Shown here: one piece after another, positions 1 through 5,565 of the stretch
Position numbering within the stretch: position 1 is the first letter of the stretch
Layout: every line of letters starts with the position of its first letter
The notes under the pieces: generated by a model
Database searches by the model: none
What the model saw: only the letters and a program-made list of their open reading frames with translations
Told to the model about the DNA's origin: nothing
Translations under genes and position numbers: made by a program
From: Promethearchaeota archaeon
Lineage (GTDB): Archaea > Asgardarchaeota > Lokiarchaeia > Sigynarchaeales > SOKP01
Direction of reading: 5' to 3'
Length of the DNA stretch: 7,510 nucleotides
NCBI GenBank assembly: GCA_019057975.1
Contig: JAHLWJ010000216.1
Coordinates: forward strand, 1-7,510

Positions 1-1
1 A

Positions 2-1183
2 CATCGTTCACTATTTAATGAAGATAAATTATTTGATATCCTTTTAAAAATTAAGAAAAAACATCCAGAAGGTCAGTTTAGAAATCCTTATTTTCGAATT
101 GCGATAATGCATCATAACATTTACCCTTTTAAAGGGAATTCTATCAAAATATTTGATACAAAAGGGGAAATAGAAAAAAATGAAATTCAGTTTTTAAATA
201 AATTGCATTTTGATTATGAATATGATATTTTTATCCACGGTCATAGACATGAAAATTTTATATTACCGATTGATAATTCATTGATTATCGGAGGAGGGAG
301 CCTTTTAGTAGAACCAAAGAAAAGAATGATGAAATGGGGAGATTTTAATAAGCAAATTCGGAAAAATTCGTTTAACATAATATCACTTAAAAAAAAAAAA
401 GAAAGAGGAAAATTTTACTACCATATAATTCTGGAAGTAAAAGTCTTTCATTTTATGATAAATTATGATACTAACTATTCTGTAGAACATAAAGGTACTG
501 AAAATAGGAATATAATATATCGTAATGAAGTCAATGATTTAGAGACAGATCAAATTATCAATGTGGTTGATAAAATTAAAAGTAACCCAGAAGATTTATC
601 TATTCCATTGAAAATAATTCAATCTGCAAGGAGTTTAGATAGAGCTCAAGATTTTGATTATGATAATCAGTTAACAATCTCTTATAGAAATTTATATGGA
701 AATATAAATAAAAAGGTAATAGCTAAAAATATTTTTAATGCTTACAATTCACTAATTAAAGAAAAAAAGCCTGAAAATGCTAAGATACATTTAATTGAAA
801 ATTTACTTCTTCTCTATAATAAAGAAGATGTTTTAAAGGAAGTCAAATTAAGATTAAATTCTGAGATCGCTGAGGATTTGTCAAAACATAAAAAATTGCA
901 AATAATTGAAATACAAAGAGAAAAACCAAAAACATTTGAATCAAGTGGAATTACGAAAAAAAGTTCGATGGGTCGTCATAAGCATTTTATTGCTTCGTCA
1001 CCTATTAGGAGATTGATGATAGCACAAGGAGGTCCAGTTAATCGATCTGCTGTTGATACTTTAATTGATTGTCTTGAATATCGGGCATCAGAATTAACAA
1101 AACAAGCAATAATATTCACTCTTCATGCAAAAAGAAAGAAAATAACAAAGGAAGATATGAAACTTGCAATTAAGTATTTTTAA
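2..1183 (+). CDS. Calcineurin-like metallophosphoesterase fused to a C-terminal histone fold (5'-partial)
   Basis: The frame is open from base 2, so the gene starts outside the window and 393 residues are visible. The ATG at 107 lies inside the phosphoesterase domain and is not the start. Visible residues 31-39 (RIAIMHHN) and 80-83 (GHRH, followed by EN) match the last two metal-binding motifs of calcineurin-like phosphoesterases. A GGGSLL stretch follows, where the family usually has G-[AT]-GS-[FL]. The earlier D-x-H, GD and GNHD motifs must lie upstream. Residues about 145-320 are mostly helical and lysine-rich, and I do not recognise them. Residues about 328-393 align without large gaps to archaeal histones such as HMfB. 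R378 and D385 correspond to the R52/D59 clamp, H375 to H49, and R337 to R10; loop 1 appears one residue shorter. The likely role is metal-dependent phosphodiester or phosphoester hydrolysis, targeted to DNA or oligomerised by the histone fold. That role is inferred. Confidence 0.85.
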   Translation, partial: HRSLFNEDKLFDILLKIKKKHPEGQFRNPYFRIAIMHHNIYPFKGNSIKIFDTKGEIEKNEIQFLNKLHFDYEYDIFIHGHRHENFILPIDNSLIIGGGSLLVEPKKRMMKWGDFNKQIRKNSFNIISLKKKKERGKFYYHIILEVKVFHFMINYDTNYSVEHKGTENRNIIYRNEVNDLETDQIINVVDKIKSNPEDLSIPLKIIQSARSLDRAQDFDYDNQLTISYRNLYGNINKKVIAKNIFNAYNSLIKEKKPENAKIHLIENLLLLYNKEDVLKEVKLRLNSEIAEDLSKHKKLQIIEIQREKPKTFESSGITKKSSMGRHKHFIASSPIRRLMIAQGGPVNRSAVDTLIDCLEYRASELTKQAIIFTLHAKRKKITKEDMKLAIKYF

Positions 1184-1206
1184 GCAAATATGCTATACAT
1201 TGAAAC

Positions 1207-1426
1207 ATGTTTATATATCGATACTTATGCCAATTAATATGTTGGGGCAACCACAATGAAACTATTGAAAAAAGTAAAATATTAATGATTTCTGGTTGTG
1301 TTGTGACTGATGAAAATGGCGATAATATAAATGTGTCTTCTTAAAAAAGCCAAAGAACTTGAAAAAGCAGGAAAGATAAATAACCCTTTTGAGAAATCTT
1401 TAAATCGGAGAAAAACAATTTCATAA
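1207..1426 (+). pseudogene. Decayed or frameshifted short coding remnant, unknown function
   Basis: An ATG at 1207 opens a 45-codon frame that stops at 1342-1344. Its second half (SKILMISGCVVTDENGDN) reads like protein. One base later in frame, the sequence from about 1337 continues as LLKKAKELEKAGKINNPFEK and ends at TAA 1424-1426. Removing a single base near 1336-1347 would join the two into one ORF of about 72 residues. The second stop is followed at once by AAAGGAG, a normal gene-junction arrangement. Against this, the stretch is short, the family is unrecognised, and a TATA-like box sits at its 5' end. It could be a 3' remnant, a small gene with a sequencing error, or chance. Confidence 0.33.
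1210..1218 (+). promoter_or_regulatory. Archaeal TATA-like box
   Basis: TTTATATAT lies 27 bases after the stop of the phosphoesterase-histone gene. It matches the archaeal TATA consensus well. Initiation about 25 bases downstream (about 1240) would serve the three-gene operon or the small remnant before it. In so A+T-rich a genome, chance matches are common. Confidence 0.33.
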
Positions 1427-1495
1427 AAGGAGAATAGCACTGTGATTAAAGAAAAAAAAAATTACACCAGTTTTTTATTTCAAGAAATCAATTAA
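1426..1495 (+). other. Strong Shine-Dalgarno plus GTG start of an 18-codon frame, possible true 5' end of the next gene
   Basis: AAAGGAG at 1426-1432 stands 9 bases before GTG 1442. This is the best ribosome binding site in the window. The frame runs only 17 residues to TAA 1493-1495. It contains a run of ten A (1452-1461). Dropping one A would carry the reading frame into the frame of the TIGR04255-like gene, which is open without a stop from 1446 onward. So this is either a leader peptide or the real, frameshifted start of that gene. Confidence 0.4.
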
Positions 1496-1511
1496 TATTT
1501 GTAATTTTAAA

Positions 1512-2339
1512 TTGTCTATATTAAATCATCTCTCTATTGAATTTATAAGCATAAAAAATTTATTCTTATATTATAATATTAATATAAAGAGTAGCAAAAA
1601 AATCAATATGCTAATCATTGAAAATCCTCCATTAGATATTTTTAGAATTGATTTTAAATTTAAAAAACCTAAAGAAATTTCATTTGAAACGATGGCTAAA
1701 GTGGAGGAGTTATTAAAGATTTCATTTCCTAATGTTCCAAGCCTTAAAATTATTGAATATCCATTTGATGCTCAAATAGAAATTGAAACACCAATTCTGT
1801 TTGGTCCAATTAAATTTCAAAATCAAGATAAAAGTGGTCAAATACAATTATTTTCCAATGGTTTAATATTTATATTTACTAAATATTCTCGTTGGGAAGA
1901 AACTAAAAAAGAAATAACTGAACTATTATTTAAAACATGTGAAATCCTAAAAGTTAATTCTATTGAACAATTTCGAATTGAATATATCGATAAATTTCTA
2001 TTACCTCAAGAAAATTTTAAGTTATCAGATTATTTTACATTGAATATAAACAAGCAAAAAGATTGGGAAATTGATTATAAGGATTTTCATTTGGGGATAA
2101 AAATATTATCAAATGAAAGCGACAAATTCATAATTCGGTTAAGGGGATTACCTCCAAAAAATGAGGAACAATTTCTATTTAAATTAGAAATTCTTTATCT
2201 TAAAAAGAATTTATTTTTGTTAGATAATAAAGAAGCACTTGTAAATCAATTAGATACAATCCATGATTACATTAAAGGGTATTTTAAAAATATTCTGAGT
2301 GCTAAATTGAAAAATATAATAGGAGTTAGGGAAGAATGA
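1512..2339 (+). CDS. TIGR04255-like family protein, first gene of a three-gene operon
   Basis: The protein has 275 residues from TTG 1512. It resembles the sporadically distributed TIGR04255 family: an N-terminal NPPLDIF motif (residues 38-44, family pattern PPL.E), a middle strand-rich part with QIQLFSNGLIFIF then Y-S-R-W (about 110-128), and FRIEYIDKF (about 154-162), where the family has a R-I..RYIN-like motif. A C-terminal helix follows with a D-x-I-H-D-Y-I pattern. The molecular function of the family is not known to me. The start is uncertain. TTG 1512 has no Shine-Dalgarno; ATG 1608 (residue 33) lies just before the PPL motif and would give the usual family length; GTG 1442 has the best ribosome binding site but needs a one-base frameshift. 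The 3' end overlaps the next gene by ATGA, so the two are translationally coupled. Confidence 0.75.
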   Translation: MSILNHLSIEFISIKNLFLYYNINIKSSKKINMLIIENPPLDIFRIDFKFKKPKEISFETMAKVEELLKISFPNVPSLKIIEYPFDAQIEIETPILFGPIKFQNQDKSGQIQLFSNGLIFIFTKYSRWEETKKEITELLFKTCEILKVNSIEQFRIEYIDKFLLPQENFKLSDYFTLNINKQKDWEIDYKDFHLGIKILSNESDKFIIRLRGLPPKNEEQFLFKLEILYLKKNLFLLDNKEALVNQLDTIHDYIKGYFKNILSAKLKNIIGVREE

Positions 2340-2923
2340 GTGTTATCCAAGATGTTATAATAGATAATGATATAGTTAATGAGTTTTCCCAAAGAATCAT
2401 AGCAGGTTATAGTCAAATTGAAAAATCCCAAAAAATTATAACTACAACAGAACCTATTATTACGAAATATGCATTACTGATAAATGAAGCTATTAACTTT
2501 TTTCTTAAGATCTTAGATAAGATTAGAAATAAGATCGTTCATTTATACTACAGTTTTAAGGAAATTCTACCCACTCTATTTGATAGTGTCATTGAAGGTA
2601 TCTTAAAGTATGTAAACAGAACAAAAAAGCCAATACTTTTGACCTTTGCACAGATTTATGATATTTTTGAGCTATTTGGTTTAGAAGAAATATATCCTGA
2701 AACATTTGAAAAGATATCTGCTTGTTTACAGTGGAAAATAATCTCTTCAAATTGGATAGATTTAGAGTTTCTACAAAATTTTAAGGACACTTTACTCTCT
2801 AATGTTTCAAAAGATGTCTTAGATGCAATTGAGAATCTTATTAATATAATACTAATGCAAAAACGTGAAAATATAGATAATAAGAAATTTGAAGAAGAAC
2901 TTTCAATTTTTTTATCAGAATAA
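2336..2923 (+). CDS. Helical protein with an RX4HXY (HEPN/HepT-like) motif, second gene of the operon
   Basis: This 195-residue protein starts at ATG 2336, overlapping the previous stop by four bases, with AGGAG at 2321-2325 in good position. I do not recognise the family. It is predicted to be almost entirely helical, with no signal peptide and no clear membrane segment. Residues 64-71 read RNKIVHLY, an exact RX4HXY with a polar residue after the arginine. This is the active-site pattern of HEPN ribonucleases, and of HepT in particular, where the tyrosine is the target of AMPylation. The motif is short and sits nearer the middle than in a minimal HepT, so HEPN membership is only a suggestion. 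Its place between a TIGR04255-like protein and a TQSCD protein suggests the three act together. Confidence 0.8.
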   Translation: MSVIQDVIIDNDIVNEFSQRIIAGYSQIEKSQKIITTTEPIITKYALLINEAINFFLKILDKIRNKIVHLYYSFKEILPTLFDSVIEGILKYVNRTKKPILLTFAQIYDIFELFGLEEIYPETFEKISACLQWKIISSNWIDLEFLQNFKDTLLSNVSKDVLDAIENLINIILMQKRENIDNKKFEEELSIFLSE

Positions 2924-2929
2924 ACTTTT

Positions 2930-3580
2930 GTGTTTAGCATGATTTATCTAAAAGATATTCCAAAATCACTAGAACAAGGAGACATTTGCTGTAACCTCCC
3001 AAAAATATCTCCAACACAAATTAATTTCTCAATAATTAAGGAATTTTGGATTGAGAATATTAAACAAGCAGAATCTGGAATACCTAAAAAGCCAATAATC
3101 TTAGAGATTCAACCTTCATTATCATGTGGAGTAATCTTGACACAATCATGTGATATTCGTCCAGGATCAGCCATTCTATTTGCTGAATTGAGAGAAAGGA
3201 AGGAAGAACCCTTCTCCTCTAAACCTAAAGGAAGAATGAATCAAATTACAAAGATTTTACATACTGAAACAAGGTTTCATTATTTTCCAATTGATAATTC
3301 TATCGAAATATTTGAAGTACAAAAGGTATTAGATTTCATGACTTTATTTATAATACCATATGACTTTCTTAAAGATAATATCAAAAATTTCTTTATAGCT
3401 CGTTTGATTTCAGATGCACAACAAGTTTTACGCGAAAAAATATCAAAATTTTTCACACGTTTGGCTTTTGATGATATTATGTTCTTGACAAATGAAGAAA
3501 TTGCAAAATATATTAAAAAACATAAATTAAATTCAGAAGAAGTAAAAGAAACTTTATCAAAATTCAATAGAAAGTTCTAG
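2930..3580 (+). CDS. Protein with GVILTQSCDI signature, third gene of the operon
   Basis: The protein has 216 residues from GTG 2930, six bases after the previous stop. ATG 2939 (residue 4) is an equally good start, and neither has a clear Shine-Dalgarno. The order of conserved-looking elements is QGDI..NLP (residues 16-24), GVILTQSCDI (67-76), RFHYFPI (115-121), a DFMTLFIIPY stretch (about 134-143), and RLISDAQQVLREKISKFFTR (158-177). From memory, this order (GD-I..-P, [ST]Q[ST]CD[IL], R.f.lP, R..L....R) defines a family of small uncharacterised bacterial proteins found in accessory regions. I know no activity for it. The Cys74-Asp75 pair is a plausible functional centre, by inference. No membrane segment is evident. 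Co-transcription with the two upstream genes is likely from the spacing. Confidence 0.8.
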   Translation: MFSMIYLKDIPKSLEQGDICCNLPKISPTQINFSIIKEFWIENIKQAESGIPKKPIILEIQPSLSCGVILTQSCDIRPGSAILFAELRERKEEPFSSKPKGRMNQITKILHTETRFHYFPIDNSIEIFEVQKVLDFMTLFIIPYDFLKDNIKNFFIARLISDAQQVLREKISKFFTRLAFDDIMFLTNEEIAKYIKKHKLNSEEVKETLSKFNRKF

Positions 3581-3631
3581 ATTTTAAAAAGAAAACTAGA
3601 TTGTTTTTAGTTATAATCCTATTTATAATTT

Positions 3632-3841
3632 AGAGGGTGTTTTTGTAAATACTTGAAATAAAAATGCTGCCGTCCAGTAACCCTCTTCATAAAAAATTTT
3701 AAAGCACTCAGGGATTCTTATACTATTGCACTTCTAAGGAGTATTTTTCTTTTTTTTTTGAATTTTGTTTTTTGGAGGGTTTCAAGAAGATTTGCTGAAA
3801 TAGTCATAAAAGAGCTTTAAAATGTTCTAATTTGAAACACC
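3632..3841 (+). other. Intergenic region with inverted repeats, candidate structured RNA or hairpin cluster
   Basis: AGAGGGT (3632-3638) pairs perfectly with ACCCTCT (3680-3686). ATTTTAAAGC (3696-3705) pairs with GCTTTAAAAT (3814-3823), although that repeat contains the self-complementary TTTAAA. GGTGTTT (3636-3642) could alternatively pair with AAACACC (3835-3841), excluding the first stem. The stretch contains local G- and C-richer islands (for example 3666-3686) unlike the surrounding A+T-rich spacer. No box C/D, tRNA, SRP or RNase P signature was recognised. It may be an unknown RNA, a 3' UTR structure, or chance. Confidence 0.25.
3742..3773 (+). terminator. U-rich tract, probable archaeal-type terminator of the three-gene operon
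   Basis: This T-rich stretch includes T5, T10 (3750-3759) and T6 (3768-3773) runs, about 165 bases downstream of the stop at 3580. Archaeal RNA polymerase terminates at such U-tracts without needing a hairpin. No intact gene follows on this strand for over 1.7 kb. Confidence 0.35.
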
Positions 3842-3870
3842 TACTTTTTTAGGAAGGGGCAACACGGGGG

Positions 3871-3904
3871 AGGGATAATAGAAAATAAGGGATAATAAAA
3901 ATAA
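3871..3904. repeat. Two tandem 17-bp units beginning AGGGATAATA
   Basis: AGGGATAATA occurs at 3871-3880 and again at 3888-3897, exactly 17 bases apart. The full 17-base units match at about 14 of 17 positions. They lie just after a G-rich patch (3852-3874) and at the start of the decayed gene that follows. They could be a protein binding site or a small tandem duplication. Confidence 0.45.
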
Positions 3905-4281
3905 TGTATATTATAATTTTTCTGAACTTATATTAGGTTATCTAATTAAACAACAAATATTAGAATTCTACTTCAGATTTTAAATTTAGATGGAATGACA
4001 AATAATCACTTATAGATATTTGTAATTTTATCCAATTTTATTAGAACTTCACCTAATCGTGTGGTCAATTTTATCTAATTTAAGGATTATGTATTAAATT
4101 TGCATGAATTAGATTATAATTTAGTTTTTGAATGGATTTATCCATTAGTTCTCAATAGAAATTTATTGTTTTATATAGATTGTCAAGCTATTAATTTTTA
4201 CACCATTAAAATCCAGCTCAATTTAATCAGTAGATAGTTGATTTTCTTAAAGAATATAATCCAGAATTCCAATATCAATGA
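3882..4281 (+). pseudogene. Decayed gene, unknown family (two stops and frame changes)
   Basis: Protein-like stretches run in order along the + strand. Frame 3882-3980 contains NFSELILGYLIKQQILEF. A second frame from 3950 contains ILNLDGMTNNHL, stops at TAG 4013, and continues with LSNFIRTSPNRVVNFI to TAA 4076. It then continues with NLHELDYNLVFEWIYPLVLN and LLFYIDCQAINFYTIK to TAG 4235. A third frame (4234-4278) reads VDFLKEYNPEFQYQ. Read together, they give about 120 residues of plausible protein with two in-frame stops and two frame changes. The TNNHL..SPNRVVNF portion is vaguely helix-turn-helix-like. I do not recognise the parent family. An A+T-rich spacer could mimic some of this, but the density of protein-like text on one strand argues for a real remnant. 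Confidence 0.4.
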
Positions 4282-4353
4282 TGTGAATAACGATAATTAA
4301 CAATAGCTTTAAATAATTTGAAATACATATATATTAATGTTGAAAAAGTTTTT

Positions 4354-4401
4354 TTAACAAAAAGTCTCCTTACCCATCTTCCAAATGGGCAGAAGGAGAC
4401 T
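4354..4401 (-). terminator. Strong hairpin with T-run, terminator of the 302-residue minus-strand gene
   Basis: AGTCTCCTT (4363-4371) pairs perfectly with AAGGAGACT (4393-4401). Inside it CCCAT (4373-4377) pairs with ATGGG (4385-4389) around a 7-base loop, with only a 1/3-base bulge between the stems. On the minus strand the hairpin comes 36 bases after the stop at 4438 and is followed at once by a T5 run and further T-rich sequence. It is the most stable-looking inverted repeat in the window. On the + strand no U-run follows, so it should act on the minus strand. Confidence 0.55.
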
Positions 4402-4437
4402 AAAATAATTGCTTTGAATAAAAGAGAAAGTTTAACT

Positions 4438-5346
4438 CTAAAACTTATTAAAATTATTTATTCTAATCTGCTGTATAGCATTTTTAGAAGTTTCAAGTGC
4501 ACCACACCAATATAAAACAATCCCGCTATGAAAATTAAACAGGTTTAAGGGACTCTTTTCTATAATATTAATTGGAGTGTTGAATAGTTCTTTATTTGCT
4601 ATACATATCAGACTATAATCATCTCCGTTTGAATTATCTGCGTTACCGTGAAGATCAATCCAATTATCGATTTCTCTTCTCTCTTCAATTTTCTCTTTAT
4701 ATGATACAATTCCATTTAGAGTTTCAAAATGTCTACTCTGTGACCATTTTAGTGTTTTTGAATCGCTCATTAAAGTAAAAGGAGGGTTATAATGTTCTTT
4801 TCTTAGTTCATATTTCAAGTTAACGACCGCTTCGTGAAGATTTTTAAACTCATGTATGTTAATAGGATCTCTCTTTTGGTGGCCATGAAAGAAACAATTA
4901 AAAACTTCATCCACACCAATATCATTTACAGCAAATTCCAATTTTGTATCTGTTCCCCTTAATATAAACTGCTCGATTTGATCCAAAAATCGTTTTATAT
5001 AACTATAAATGTTAAGATCATGTAAAACTATCCCCTGTCTTCCATTATTTTCCCACTGATCTAGCAACCCTTGGTCGATCTTTAAGATCATTTTAATTAA
5101 GGCTACTCTACGGATTTTAATACCAGATTTATAGAAGGGGAGATACTTAATTCCAATTTCACCGTCTTCTAAGTCCCGACTATATCGAAAATCATGAATA
5201 TATATTTCATCTTCTAAGTCAATTACTTGTCCCCTTTTCTTTAAGAAACTAAATATCCCTTTTCTATTTGATAAATAGTCTTTAATGGCTTCCACAATGA
5301 TTTCAAACTGTTCTTGATCTAGATTATAACCCATTCCAGTTGACAT
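4438..5346 (-). CDS. Hypothetical protein, 302 residues, no recognised family
   Basis: This long intact frame opposes the neighbouring gene and ends 36 bases before a strong terminator hairpin. Start ATG 5346 has no Shine-Dalgarno, but an A+T-rich TATA-like stretch lies about 20-36 bases upstream, which fits a leaderless transcript. ATG 5334 (residue 5) is a possible alternative. The protein is soluble-looking, charged, and mixed alpha/beta. No signal peptide, membrane segment, P-loop, zinc motif or nuclease motif is apparent. Residues about 30-110 appear strand/helix mixed, about 105-130 look like an amphipathic helix, and the C-terminal third carries several His, Trp and Asp residues, but I cannot assign a catalytic motif. 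The gene stands alone as a monocistron, divergent from the small zinc-ribbon locus. Confidence 0.78.
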   Translation of the reverse strand: MSTGMGYNLDQEQFEIIVEAIKDYLSNRKGIFSFLKKRGQVIDLEDEIYIHDFRYSRDLEDGEIGIKYLPFYKSGIKIRRVALIKMILKIDQGLLDQWENNGRQGIVLHDLNIYSYIKRFLDQIEQFILRGTDTKLEFAVNDIGVDEVFNCFFHGHQKRDPINIHEFKNLHEAVVNLKYELRKEHYNPPFTLMSDSKTLKWSQSRHFETLNGIVSYKEKIEERREIDNWIDLHGNADNSNGDDYSLICIANKELFNTPINIIEKSPLNLFNFHSGIVLYWCGALETSKNAIQQIRINNFNKF

Positions 5347-5357
5347 ATATAATGTGT

Positions 5358-5385
5358 TGCATAAATTATTAATTAAGATTTAAGG
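5358..5385 (-). promoter_or_regulatory. TATA-like promoter of the minus-strand 302-residue gene
   Basis: Read on the minus strand, this gives CTTAATTAATAATTTATGCA (at 5360-5379), ending about 13 bases before the ATG at 5346. The position suits a TATA box for a leaderless or very short-leader transcript. The match is loose and the whole region is A+T-rich. Confidence 0.3.
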
Positions 5386-5439
5386 TTTGTATGGAGTATG
5401 GGAATTTAAATGTATGTTGTTAATGGTTAATAATCCCCC

Positions 5440-5453
5440 ATTATCATGATAAT
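5440..5453. promoter_or_regulatory. Perfect 14-bp palindrome, candidate operator
   Basis: ATTATCATGATAAT is a perfect dyad with no spacer, in the divergent intergenic region 94 bases upstream of the minus-strand gene. The + strand gene to its right encodes a ribbon-helix-helix-like N-terminus, a fold that binds short palindromes, so autoregulation is possible. Confidence 0.4.
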
Positions 5454-5480
5454 ATCCTATAATTATTCTTCCATAACCGT

Positions 5481-5517
5481 TCGTTAAACTTATAAGTTTC
5501 TTAATTAAAATCGTTAA
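5481..5517. promoter_or_regulatory. Second perfect 14-bp palindrome flanked by TCGTTAA direct repeats
   Basis: AAACTTATAAGTTT (5486-5499) is a perfect dyad. TCGTTAA occurs at 5481-5487, overlapping it, and again at 5511-5517, exactly 30 bases later. The centre-to-centre distance from the first palindrome is 46 bases. The cluster lies upstream of the zinc-ribbon locus and looks like a regulatory region. Confidence 0.4.
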
Positions 5518-5565
5518 GATAAATAATGAAATTGACTTTTATGGGCATTTAAATTGATAAGAGAA

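Noticed and set aside
107..109. ATG 107 as the start of the phosphoesterase-histone gene
   Set aside because: It falls inside the RIAIMHHN metal motif, and the frame is open to the window edge with matching domain sequence.
389..400. Run of 12 A in the phosphoesterase gene as a frameshift site
   Set aside because: The frame continues normally through it as lysines into protein-like sequence, so no break is indicated.
2656..2940. 94-codon minus-strand ORF
   Set aside because: It is antisense to the middle operon gene, serine/isoleucine/phenylalanine-rich, and has no family resemblance. It is a shadow of the coding frame.
3280..3567. 95-codon minus-strand ORF
   Set aside because: It is antisense to the TQSCD gene and its composition is typical of a shadow frame.
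3852..3874. Part of a known structured RNA (RNase P or SRP) from the GGGGCAACACGGGGG patch
   Set aside because: No conserved core motif of either RNA was found around it.
4318..4515. 65-codon plus-strand ORF
   Set aside because: It runs through the terminator hairpin and into the 3' end of the minus-strand gene, and its protein shows no domain-like sequence.
4596..4778. 60-codon plus-strand ORF
   Set aside because: It lies wholly antisense to the 302-residue gene and has no start signal.
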